Of a DNA stretch of 64,000 nt, positions 35,639-44,183 are shown piece after piece (within the stretch, counting starts at the first letter, position 1; every line of letters starts with the position of its first letter). The notes under the pieces were generated by a model. It saw nothing but the letters and a program-made list of their open reading frames with translations, did no database searches and had not been told where the DNA came from. Source of the DNA: Limnospira fusiformis SAG 85.79 (GTDB lineage: Bacteria > Cyanobacteriota > Cyanobacteriia > Cyanobacteriales > Microcoleaceae); assembly GCF_012516315.1 (NCBI RefSeq), contig NZ_CP051185.1, positions 3,973,363-4,037,362 of the forward strand, in the 5' to 3' direction. A program made the translations under genes and the position numbers.

Positions 35639-35829
35639 GCGATCGCTTTGTGGTGGGGATTTCTTGGGGGTTGGGGATTGACAATTGACAGGCTGTGATT
35701 GGTCGGTTTCAGCAATTGTTAAATTAATCTTAAAATTCTGGGTTTTTGACCGGGAATAATGATGGGAAAATCTTTATATTTATGATGTCAGCCGAGAGTG
35801 TATACTGTCTGACAGAGGATTTGGTTCGC
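35639..35829 (+). repeat. 191-bp direct repeat, copy A (promoter-bearing)
   Basis: It matches 36574-36764 with about five mismatches and no gap, roughly 97% identity by eye. It starts with a HIP1 site and includes TTGGGGATTGACAATTGACA, an AT-rich middle and a TATACT preceded by TG (35801-35806), a plausible extended -10. It lies 114 bases before the start of the secreted-protein gene. Confidence 0.9.
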
Positions 35830-35942
35830 GTCTTGTACAGCCGTTCGGCGATTAGCTACCCTCTCCAATAGGGGGTATGCTGTCAGTGGCGGGTTGTGCT
35901 GGCAGAATGATAGTAACACTAACTATAAATCGGTGAAATTCC

Positions 35943-36446
35943 ATGTATACACTGCATCAAATTAACCTTAAATATCGGCCGCCACTAGCCAAATTACTAG
36001 GAAATAAAGGGATTTATCAACCCTGGGATTTCCGTAATTTGTTCAGGAGTTATGTGTTATGTCTAGTCCTGCTAGTTTTAATTGTATTCGGCTTTCCTGA
36101 ACCGTCTCATGCTGATATAATAACCGTTGATGTTGCAGTGGAACAGAGCAAATATAACAATGAGTCTTGGGATGTATTAAATGGAGCCCCGGATTTGGCA
36201 ATTTGTTTGTCTAATCAAAGATTGGGAACTGTTTGTATTCCTGATGGTTCTACACCTGACAGTATTAAGAACCCTAACTGTTCCAATTCTTATCTATGCA
36301 GATTTAGCCTCAGTGCGCCCCCAAATGCGGAATTTAAAGTTTCTGTAGTTGATGTAGATGTGATGTTCAATGATATAATAGGGGCGGGTTGGTGTCGTCA
36401 AGGAATGACTTGTGAAATCGGACAAGCTAAAGTAGCTATTAAGTGA
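35943..36446 (+). CDS. Small exported protein of unknown function (possible C2-like fold)
   Basis: 167 residues. A long N-terminal region leads to a hydrophobic signal (SYVLCLVLLVLIVFGF, about 38-54) and a likely cleavage site after PSHAD. The mature part (about 58-167) has six cysteines in pairs and the pattern W-DVLNGAPDLAICL ... VVDVDVMFNDIIGAGWC. This recalls C2-like beta-sandwich proteins with a 'WD..GGAPD' start and 'D.D....NDLIG' end. That comparison is tentative. It sits between two copies of the 191-bp repeat, which separate it from the methyltransferase gene. Confidence 0.6.
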   Translation: MYTLHQINLKYRPPLAKLLGNKGIYQPWDFRNLFRSYVLCLVLLVLIVFGFPEPSHADIITVDVAVEQSKYNNESWDVLNGAPDLAICLSNQRLGTVCIPDGSTPDSIKNPNCSNSYLCRFSLSAPPNAEFKVSVVDVDVMFNDIIGAGWCRQGMTCEIGQAKVAIK

Positions 36447-36573
36447 CGGTTAAACTTGTCTAATTGTTAGCCATAATAGTTAATGACTTCTGTGGTTTTT
36501 GATCAGAGTTTAATTTCGGTTCATGGTCAAATCTCAGAAGCGATCGCATAATGATATGGCTGTCCCAATAGGT

Positions 36574-36764
36574 GCGATCGCTTTGTGGTGGGGATTTCTT
36601 GGGGGTTGGGGATTGACAATTGACAGGCTTTGATTGGTCGGTTTCAGCAATTGTTAAATTAATCTTAAAATTCCTGGTTTTTGACCGGGAATAATGATGG
36701 GAAAATCTTTATATTTATGATGTCAGCCGAGAGTGTATACTGTCTGAGAGAGGATTGGGTTCGC
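36574..36764 (+). repeat. 191-bp direct repeat, copy B (promoter-bearing)
   Basis: Second copy of the repeat at 35639-35829. The TATACT (36736-36741) lies 62 bases before the ATG of the methyltransferase gene, so this copy probably drives the restriction operon. Differences from copy A are in single bases near 36624, 36678, 36747 and 36754. Confidence 0.9.
36736..36741 (+). promoter_or_regulatory. Candidate -10 element of the restriction operon
   Basis: TATACT preceded by TG (extended -10), with TTTATG 16 bases upstream as a weak -35. The same element is present at 35801-35806 in the other repeat copy. Prediction from sequence only. Confidence 0.4.
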
Positions 36765-36802
36765 TCAACTGCTATCTACCAGACTAGACCCCTGGAGTAA
36801 TT

Positions 36803-39463
36803 ATGCCTAGAAAAAACACTCCCAAAAAGCTGAAAGAAGTTCAGGACTACACCCACAATAAACAACATCCCCAACGACCGGATATTGGCACAGAATCACA
36901 ATTTCAGAAGCCTAAACCTCCGGTTACCTATCGCTATGATTCTTCCCTCGCACCGGAGTTAAATTGGGATGAAAACCCAGCCAGGGAAAAAGCGGAGGCT
37001 TTAATTACTAAAATTCTCAATGCTACCAGTTTGGAAGAAGCACAAGCCGCCGCGCTTGAGTTGAAGTCTATGGGGGAACCTTTCCTTAATTGGTCTGGAA
37101 AAGCAGAACGCAGCAGTTTGGAAGTGCCAACATTGCCACTATTTGTGCATGAAAGACTTTCGACTAGGGCGATTATTGAAACTCTCAAATCTCATCAAAA
37201 GGGGGATAATCAACTTAATCTTTTCGACCTATTTAATGACCCCCAATGGTCGATTACTGACCAAATTCTGAGGGCTTACGAATACCAAGGAAATTGGGTT
37301 AATCGCATGATTTTGGGGGATTCTTTAATCACTATGAATTCTCTGGTACAATATGAAGGCATGGCGGGGAAAGTACAGATGATTTATATGGACCCGCCTT
37401 ATGGGGTGAAGTTTGGCTCGAATTTTCAGCCTTTTGTGAAAAAACGGGATGTTAAACACAACGAGGATGAACACTTCACCCGCGAACCGGAGATGGTTAA
37501 AGCCTACCGCGATACTTGGGAATTGGGGTTACATAGCTATTTATCTTATTTAAGAGATAGGTTATTATTGGCGCGGGAATTATTAACTGAGAGTGGCAGT
37601 GTTTTTGTCCAGATTTCTGATGAGAATGTTCATCATGTCCGGGAAATTATGGATGAGGTTTTTGGGGCGGAGAATTTTGTTTCAATTATTAGCATTACTA
37701 AAGCAGGAGGAGGTCTTGAATCAACATCAAGACTGAGTGCGCGATTAGATTATTTAATTTGGTATGGTAAACGTAAAGATGACCTCAAATATCATCGGTT
37801 ATTTGAAGAACGTGATGATGCAATTTCTTCAGGATTTGACATGATTGAATTGCCAGATGGTACCAGAAAGCGTTTACCAAAATCTGCAAAGGATAATCTA
37901 TTATCTTTGCCTGAAAATACAAAGCTATTTATGTCAGTTACCTTTACAAAGCCAGGACCAGGAAGTAAATATGATATTGAGGTAAATGGAAAAACATATA
38001 ACTCAGGTAAAAGATGGTGGGGAATACCAAAAGACTCTTTAGATAAAGTCATCAAACTTAATCGAGTTGTTTTTACGGAGAATGAAATAAGGTTTATAAA
38101 ATATTTATCAGATTTTCCTTATCGTTCAATGAGTAATCTGTGGGATAAATTAGGAGGCGCTGCAAACCCAATTTATATAGTTCAAACCAATCCTAAAATT
38201 GTTGAACGCTGTCTCCTAATGACCACAGACCCCGGCGATTTAGTCCTCGACATAACCTGCGGAAGTGGGACGACTGCTTATGTAGCGGAACAGTGGGGAA
38301 GAAGGTGGATAACTTGTGATGTGAGTAGAGTTCCCTTAGCCTTAGCGAGACAGAGACTATTAACCGCAACTTTCCCCTGGTATGAACTAAAAGACGGTAA
38401 TTCCCCCAGTGGTGGGTTTGTGTATAAACGGAAGCAGAACAAGAAAGGGGAAGAAGTGGGGGGAATTGTGCCGCATATTACCCTCAAGAGTATCGCTAAT
38501 GATGAGCCTTCCACCGAAGAAATTTTAGTAGACCGTCCCGAAGTAGATAACAGTATTGTGCGGGTGTGTAGTCCGTTTACCATTGAGGGAACCATCCCGC
38601 CTCCGGTGGATATGGAAAACCAAGAGGAACCGGAAACAGAAGCCGTGGTGATTGAAAATCATAGGTCTTATGAACAGCGAATGCTGGAAATTCTCAGAAA
38701 GTCTCCGATATTGCACCTTCCCCAAAATCGCACGATTAGGCTCTATCAAGTTCGGGAAACGGCGCGATCGCGAAATTTATCAGCAGAAGCGATGACTCAA
38801 GCAAGGGATTTAGAAATTGCGGAAACCAGTGAAACTGAGAAAGCGATCGCCTTCCTGTTTGGGCCAGAAAATGGAGCGATCGCGGAACGGACAGTATTTG
38901 AAGCGGCGCGGGAAGCACACTCGAAAAAGTATGCTCATTTATTTGTGATTGGCTTTGCTATTTCAGCGATCGCGCGTCAGTTTGTGGAACACTGCAAAGA
39001 CACCATGAGTATTCCGGCTACTTATATTCAAGCCACCCCTGATTTATTGATGGGGGACTTACTCAAACACATGAAAAGTTCTCAAATCTTTAGTGTCTGT
39101 GGACTCCCTGAAATTAAAGTACACAGTACCGAGGATGGAAAATATCAAGTAGAGTTACTAGGCTTGGATGTTTTCGACCCGACGACAATGGAGGTGGAAT
39201 CACAACCCGGAAAAAATGTCCCCGCATGGTTTCTCGACACGGACTATAATGGTCTATGTTTCCACGTTAATCAAGCCTTCTTCCCCCGCACCAGTGCTTG
39301 GGAGGGTATTAAAAAAGCACTAAAAGGAACCTATGATGATGAAGTTTGGGAACATTTGGCGGGAACCAAAAGCGCACCGTTTGAACCGGGGGAGTATAAA
39401 GAAATTGCGGTTAAGGTGATTGATGACCGAGGCAATGAATTGTTAGTTACTGAGAAGATTTAA
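36803..39463 (+). CDS. Adenine-specific DNA methyltransferase, type III-like Mod
   Basis: 886 residues. The catalytic motif DPPYGVKFGS (about residue 200) precedes the SAM-binding motif DITCGSGTTAYVAEQWGRRW (about 475-495), the order of beta-class N6-adenine methyltransferases. Between them lies a variable target-recognition region (about 290-440), which is more AT-rich. The N-terminal ~130 and C-terminal ~330 residues are extensions beyond a typical Mod. GGAG lies 6 bases before the ATG. Together with the helicase-nuclease at 40781 it would form a two-subunit restriction-modification system. The recognition sequence cannot be read from sequence. Confidence 0.9.
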   Translation: MPRKNTPKKLKEVQDYTHNKQHPQRPDIGTESQFQKPKPPVTYRYDSSLAPELNWDENPAREKAEALITKILNATSLEEAQAAALELKSMGEPFLNWSGKAERSSLEVPTLPLFVHERLSTRAIIETLKSHQKGDNQLNLFDLFNDPQWSITDQILRAYEYQGNWVNRMILGDSLITMNSLVQYEGMAGKVQMIYMDPPYGVKFGSNFQPFVKKRDVKHNEDEHFTREPEMVKAYRDTWELGLHSYLSYLRDRLLLARELLTESGSVFVQISDENVHHVREIMDEVFGAENFVSIISITKAGGGLESTSRLSARLDYLIWYGKRKDDLKYHRLFEERDDAISSGFDMIELPDGTRKRLPKSAKDNLLSLPENTKLFMSVTFTKPGPGSKYDIEVNGKTYNSGKRWWGIPKDSLDKVIKLNRVVFTENEIRFIKYLSDFPYRSMSNLWDKLGGAANPIYIVQTNPKIVERCLLMTTDPGDLVLDITCGSGTTAYVAEQWGRRWITCDVSRVPLALARQRLLTATFPWYELKDGNSPSGGFVYKRKQNKKGEEVGGIVPHITLKSIANDEPSTEEILVDRPEVDNSIVRVCSPFTIEGTIPPPVDMENQEEPETEAVVIENHRSYEQRMLEILRKSPILHLPQNRTIRLYQVRETARSRNLSAEAMTQARDLEIAETSETEKAIAFLFGPENGAIAERTVFEAAREAHSKKYAHLFVIGFAISAIARQFVEHCKDTMSIPATYIQATPDLLMGDLLKHMKSSQIFSVCGLPEIKVHSTEDGKYQVELLGLDVFDPTTMEVESQPGKNVPAWFLDTDYNGLCFHVNQAFFPRTSAWEGIKKALKGTYDDEVWEHLAGTKSAPFEPGEYKEIAVKVIDDRGNELLVTEKI

Positions 39464-39550
39464 TTGTGAGAGTAGATGAGTTAACAATTAACGAATAATT
39501 CTCAGCATAAAAAATTGAAATTGTATCGAAGTAGATATGAGTTTTCCATT

Positions 39551-40645
39551 ATGTTTAAAAGTATCACAGTCAAAAACTTTAGATGTTTTGAAGACTTGAC
39601 TATTAGCCAAATAGAGCGAGTCAACTTAATTGGGGGAATGAACAATATTGGCAAAACTGCTTTATTGGAAGCCATTTATTTAATGACCAGCTTGGGTTCT
39701 ATGGAAATTCCCTTGAAGCTAAACTTTGATAGGGGAGTTTTTAGTCCCAGGACTTTTGACGTAGAAGAAATATGTGAATGGTTATTCTACCAAAAAAAAG
39801 CCAATAAAGCAATTAAAATCCAAGTTATCGATGAACAAGACATTAAAAGCGAACTGAAATTAAGCCTAGAAAAAGCGGCGAGTCCCAGACTATTTCCCCT
39901 AACTTTGACTTCTCACCGACGCAAAACCCTTAAAGATTTGAAATTAGAGTTCAAAATTGGAGACCAAAAACCTTTACAATTTACCATGTTTTTAGCACCA
40001 GACAAGGAAGAACCTGATACGCCACGTTTAGGTATAGTCAACCAAGATGAATCACCGGAAGACTTAGAAATCCCCACTTTTCCCCCCAGCTATTTTATTA
40101 GTAGTCGCCTGGTAATTTCGCGGACTGAAGACGCGGAAAGATTTAGCTTTTTGGAGGCTCAAAATAAGCAGGATGAAATTGTCGAAATACTGAAGATATT
40201 AGAACCACGACTAAAACGCTTATCTGTGTTGGTGACAGGGGGAGTCCCTATGATTAATGGTGATATCGGAGGGAATTATTTAATTCCTGTTTCGTTAATG
40301 GGAGAGGGTATGAGTCGGTTATTATCGATGGTTTTATCTATCATGAATGCTTCAGGAGGGACGGTTTTAATCGACGAAATAGAAAATGGCATACACTATT
40401 CGGTAATGGCTAAAATCTGGGAATCAATAGCGGCAGCCAGCGAGAGATTTAACACCCAAATTTTTGCCACAACTCATAGCCAGGAATGTATTGATTATGC
40501 TCACGAAGCCTTTGAGAATTTAGCAAGCTATGACTTTCGATATTTTCGACTGGAAAGAAAACCGGAAACTAATTTTATTCAAGCTGCGATTTATGAACAA
40601 GAAAATATTGAAACTTCTATCGCTTTGAACTTGGAGATGAGATAA
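39551..40645 (+). CDS. AAA/SMC-like ATPase (OLD/RloC-type, abortive-defence family)
   Basis: 364 residues from the ATG at 39551. MFKSITVKNFRCFEDL is the standard start of AAA_15/AAA_21 proteins. The Walker A motif is GGMNNIGKTALLEA. The signature-like SLMGEGMSRLLSMVLSIM precedes Walker B GTVLIDEIENGIHYSV, and the final ATTHSQECIDYA carries the switch His. A central insertion (about 95-210) is variable. It sits between the methyltransferase and restriction genes. Its stop overlaps the ATG of a short truncated frame (TAATG), which marks a formerly coupled partner. Earlier TTG starts would add only non-conserved residues. Confidence 0.88.
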   Translation: MFKSITVKNFRCFEDLTISQIERVNLIGGMNNIGKTALLEAIYLMTSLGSMEIPLKLNFDRGVFSPRTFDVEEICEWLFYQKKANKAIKIQVIDEQDIKSELKLSLEKAASPRLFPLTLTSHRRKTLKDLKLEFKIGDQKPLQFTMFLAPDKEEPDTPRLGIVNQDESPEDLEIPTFPPSYFISSRLVISRTEDAERFSFLEAQNKQDEIVEILKILEPRLKRLSVLVTGGVPMINGDIGGNYLIPVSLMGEGMSRLLSMVLSIMNASGGTVLIDEIENGIHYSVMAKIWESIAAASERFNTQIFATTHSQECIDYAHEAFENLASYDFRYFRLERKPETNFIQAAIYEQENIETSIALNLEMR

Positions 40646-40719
40646 TGAGGAAACCGATAAGGATTGATAAGCCAAAACTGATTATCGGTGAAGGGATTGA
40701 AGAAAAGATTGTTTTCTAG
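40645..40719 (+). pseudogene. Truncated partner gene of the AAA ATPase (TOPRIM/DUF3226-like start)
   Basis: The ATG overlaps the ATPase stop (TAATG). The 24 codons read MRKPIRIDKPKLIIGEGIEEKIVF and then TAG at 40717-40719. The stretch 'xPKLIIGEGxEE' resembles the first strand and glutamate of TOPRIM-like nuclease partners (DUF3226/DUF4435) that accompany such ATPases. After the stop the same frame gives AHNLGEFIKNI, which could continue the domain, before another TAG. Only about 35 codons remain, so the partner is lost. The family assignment rests on a short match. Confidence 0.5.
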
Positions 40720-40780
40720 GCTCATAATCTGGGAGAATTTATCAAAAATATTTAGTTTAAATAAATGGAGAATTATAACG

Positions 40781-43700
40781 ATGACCTACGAAGTAAACGA
40801 ACCAATCCTTAATTCGCCGTTTGATGAACCGTCCCACTATTGGTTTATCCGAGATGGCTATGAACCGGAACTGATTAAGGGTCGTCGTCCAGCGATCGCT
40901 TATCCACCACTAGAAGGTAATGTAGATTGGGATTTGGGGGAGGTTCTGAAACCATCCCCGGTGGAAGAGTTTTATCCGGGGTATGAAATGACGCTGGTTA
41001 ACCAACTGAGGGAAAGGGTCAAAGAATGGCGATCGCTCGGTTATCCCGGCGTAACCCGGACTACTTTAGACTTGCTGAATTACTGGCAGCGAGAAGGGAG
41101 AGAACACCGTCTATTTTTTACACAAATGGAAGCGACGGAAACAATTATTTTCCTAACGGAAGCCAGAGGAGATTTAAAGCAAGGAATTGATGTTCCCATT
41201 GACTCACCTGCTGATGTAACTCTCAAAACCTTCACCCGCTACGCTTGCAAAATGGCTACGGGTTCGGGAAAAACGACGGTAATGGGGATGTTGGCGGCGT
41301 GGTCAATTCTCAATAAAGTGAGCGATCGCCAAAATCCCAAATTCTCTGATGTGGTGTTGATTGTCTGTCCCAACGTGACTATCAAGAGACGCTTAGAAGA
41401 ATTAAACCCCGCGAATGGGGAAGCCAGCTTGTACAGAATGCGAGACTTGGTTCCCCCTCACCTGATGGATAAACTGAGACGGGGGAAAGTGTTGGTGACT
41501 AATTGGCATATTTTTGAAAAGCGATCGCCTCCCACCCCAGGGAATGAGTCAGCCAAAGTGGTGAAAGTGGGAGTTCCGGTTACTACCACAGAAGCGATTA
41601 AGATTGGCGCAAAAAATGACACCATGCGAGGGACCCGCTACCTAACCCTGGAAAAGTTGGAACAACAGCAACACCTGGGACAGATTAAAGTTTTGGAGGA
41701 AGACCGCGATCGCCAAGGAAATCTCAAAACTGTGAAAGTTGAACAAACCCGCTACTTGGAAAGTGACGCGGCTTGGATTCGGCGCATACTGACCGCTGAA
41801 ATTGGGAACAAAAAACGCATCCTAGTTCTCAATGATGAAGCACATCACGCCTACCGCATCGCACAAGCTGAATCAGACCAAGATGAGGATGAGGAACTAA
41901 CCGACTACAGCCAAAAGGAAGCGACTATCTGGGTGGAAGGACTCGATCGCATCCACAAATACCGGACGGTGAATCTGTGCGTAGATTTATCGGCTACCCC
42001 GTACTATTTACAAGCCGCTGGAAAAGATAGTAATAAACCGTTTCCTTGGGTAGTCAGTGACTTTAGCTTGATGGATGCCATTGAATCGGGGTTAGTGAAA
42101 ATCCCCCAGCTTCCCGCGCGAGATACCACCGGGGCTCAAATGGCAGAACTAGCCTATTTTAACATTTGGAAATGGATTACCAACCAAATGACCCCAACAG
42201 AACGGGGTAAAAAAGGCAGCGCACCGAAACCGGAAGCTGTACTAAAACATACTCAACACCCTATTATCATCTTAGGTGGGAATTGGGAAAACACCCGTAA
42301 ACTGTGGGCAGAAAACCCCGATGACCCCAGACCGCCAGTTTTTATCATCGTCTGCAAAAATACCAAAATTGCCAAGGTCCTCTATGAATGGATTGCTGAG
42401 GATATTAAACCAGGTTACATCCCCTCATTAGGTTTGGCATCCCTTCGCAATAGTGAAACCGAAACCAATACCATTCGCGTAGACTCCAAAGTGGTGGAAG
42501 AGTTGGAGTCCGGGAACAGCAGATCCGATGACTCGAAATGGATGCGCTTTACCCTGGATACAGTGGGTCAGGTTAACTGGCCCTGTGATGACCAAGGAAG
42601 ACCTATCTACCCGGAAGATTTCTATGACCTGGCTATGAAATTAGGGCGATCGCTTCATCCACCAGGTCGGGATATCCGCTGTATCATTTCAGTGGGAATG
42701 CTGACAGAAGGCTGGGATTCTCGGACTGTGACCCACATCATCGGTATCCGACCCTTTCAGTCTCAGTTACTCTGTGAGCAAGTGGTGGGGAGAGGTTTGC
42801 GGCGACGTAGCTATGAACTCACCGAGGATGGTAAATTTGCCGAGGAAACCGCTAATATCTTCGGGGTTCCTTTTGAGGTTGTCCCCTTTAAAGCCAATCC
42901 CCAAGGGGGAAAACTCAAGAAACCTGAAAAACGCCACCATATTTACTCGGTCGCGGGAAAGACACAATACCGCATCGAATTTCCCAGAGTGGAAGGCTTC
43001 TGTCAGGGTATCCAAAATCGCGTGACTGTGGATTGGGATGCGATCGCACCATTGACAATTGACCCGTTCAATATTGCACCAGAGGTGCAGATTAAAGCCA
43101 CTCTCCCCAATAATCAAGGTCGCCCCAGTCTTTGTGGCCCAGGTAAGTTAAAAAGTTTGGATCTCAATCCTTACCGCCAAGGGAAAAGGCTGCAAGAGTT
43201 AGTATTTAAGTTAGCCGCAGATTTGACTAAAACCTATTGTCAAAATCCCAATTGTGAAGCGCCGCCTCATGTTCTCTTCCCTCAACTGCGAACTATTTGC
43301 GATCGCTACCTCACCGAAAAAATCAAGGTGGTCAAGCCGTGTCAGTTGGTTGATGTTTGGTTAGCCCCCTATTATGGTTGGGTGATCGAAAATCTCAACG
43401 GTGCGATTTACCCTGATACTGACGCAGGAGAAGCCCCAGAAATTCCCAAATATGAAGCTAATCGCGGTAATGGCTCAACCGATGATATCAATTTCTGGAC
43501 CAGTAAGAAAGTCTACAGTGTCCAGCATTGCCATATCAACTGTGTGGTAGCAGATACGGATCAATGGGAACAAGCCAGCGCCTACATCATCGACACTCAC
43601 CCAATTACTGAGGCTTTCGTGAAAAATGAACGGCTAGGGTTTACTATTCCCTATTATTATGATGGCAGCGATCGCGACTACCACCCGGATTTTATCATCC

Positions 43701-43909
43701 GTCTGAAAACTACCGCCACCCACTACGTTATCCTGGAAACCAAGGGTTATATCTACGAGGGAACCGAGGAGAAAAAGGCGGCGGCTTTGCGCTGGGTGAA
43801 AGCTGTTAACAGCGATGGTCGATTCGGACATTGGGATTATCGAATGTGCAAGCTGAACCAAGTTCGGGAGTTTTTAGATCAGTTAATGGCGGAAATTAAT
43901 TCCCAGTGA
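40781..43909 (+). CDS. Type III-like restriction enzyme: DEAD/DEAH helicase with C-terminal nuclease
   Basis: 1042 residues from the ATG at 40781 (the frame is open to 40688, but conserved sequence begins at MTYEVNEPILNSPFDEP). Superfamily 2 helicase motifs are Walker A ATGSGKTTVMGM, DEAH-like LVLNDEAHHAYR, VDLSATPYY and the arginine-finger region VVGRGLRRRSYEL. The C-terminal ~130 residues hold a PD-(D/E)xK nuclease core, with HPDFIIRL followed by YVILETKGY. Together with the methyltransferase at 36803 it forms a restriction-modification pair. The gene order is mod, ATPase, truncated partner, res, so the ATPase is embedded in the system. Confidence 0.92.
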   Translation: MTYEVNEPILNSPFDEPSHYWFIRDGYEPELIKGRRPAIAYPPLEGNVDWDLGEVLKPSPVEEFYPGYEMTLVNQLRERVKEWRSLGYPGVTRTTLDLLNYWQREGREHRLFFTQMEATETIIFLTEARGDLKQGIDVPIDSPADVTLKTFTRYACKMATGSGKTTVMGMLAAWSILNKVSDRQNPKFSDVVLIVCPNVTIKRRLEELNPANGEASLYRMRDLVPPHLMDKLRRGKVLVTNWHIFEKRSPPTPGNESAKVVKVGVPVTTTEAIKIGAKNDTMRGTRYLTLEKLEQQQHLGQIKVLEEDRDRQGNLKTVKVEQTRYLESDAAWIRRILTAEIGNKKRILVLNDEAHHAYRIAQAESDQDEDEELTDYSQKEATIWVEGLDRIHKYRTVNLCVDLSATPYYLQAAGKDSNKPFPWVVSDFSLMDAIESGLVKIPQLPARDTTGAQMAELAYFNIWKWITNQMTPTERGKKGSAPKPEAVLKHTQHPIIILGGNWENTRKLWAENPDDPRPPVFIIVCKNTKIAKVLYEWIAEDIKPGYIPSLGLASLRNSETETNTIRVDSKVVEELESGNSRSDDSKWMRFTLDTVGQVNWPCDDQGRPIYPEDFYDLAMKLGRSLHPPGRDIRCIISVGMLTEGWDSRTVTHIIGIRPFQSQLLCEQVVGRGLRRRSYELTEDGKFAEETANIFGVPFEVVPFKANPQGGKLKKPEKRHHIYSVAGKTQYRIEFPRVEGFCQGIQNRVTVDWDAIAPLTIDPFNIAPEVQIKATLPNNQGRPSLCGPGKLKSLDLNPYRQGKRLQELVFKLAADLTKTYCQNPNCEAPPHVLFPQLRTICDRYLTEKIKVVKPCQLVDVWLAPYYGWVIENLNGAIYPDTDAGEAPEIPKYEANRGNGSTDDINFWTSKKVYSVQHCHINCVVADTDQWEQASAYIIDTHPITEAFVKNERLGFTIPYYYDGSDRDYHPDFIIRLKTTATHYVILETKGYIYEGTEEKKAAALRWVKAVNSDGRFGHWDYRMCKLNQVREFLDQLMAEINSQ

Positions 43910-44183
43910 TATAATTCTGCCTTAATTGTAGTTAAATTATGAGTTAGATATGATACCATTAAAGAGGCGATCGCACTATGTTAAATAATCGCCAAGCTAC
44001 CACTAAATAGACCGTAAGAAACGGCTATGGGGGACCCAGTGGAAAGTGATTTCTCCAACAGCCACGGGTGTGGGTCCAGGGTGTGGGTCGGGGGGTTGGT
44101 TAAAAAAAATTAACACAGTTCACAATTAATTTCCGCCCTGTGAGATAGTAAATTCTGAAGGCATTAGGGGTTAGATATCTGTT
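43910..44183. other. Right border of the restriction island
   Basis: Contains the second 53-bp repeat (43981-44033) and a G-rich tandem-like run (GGGTGTGGGTCC / GGGTGTGGGTCG, about 44066-44094). No open frame or terminator with a T-tract was recognised. Confidence 0.5.
43981..44033. repeat. 53-bp direct repeat, right copy
   Basis: Same orientation and about 91% identity by eye to 35572-35624. It lies 70 bases after the restriction enzyme stop. It marks the far side of an 8.4-kb segment. Confidence 0.8.
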
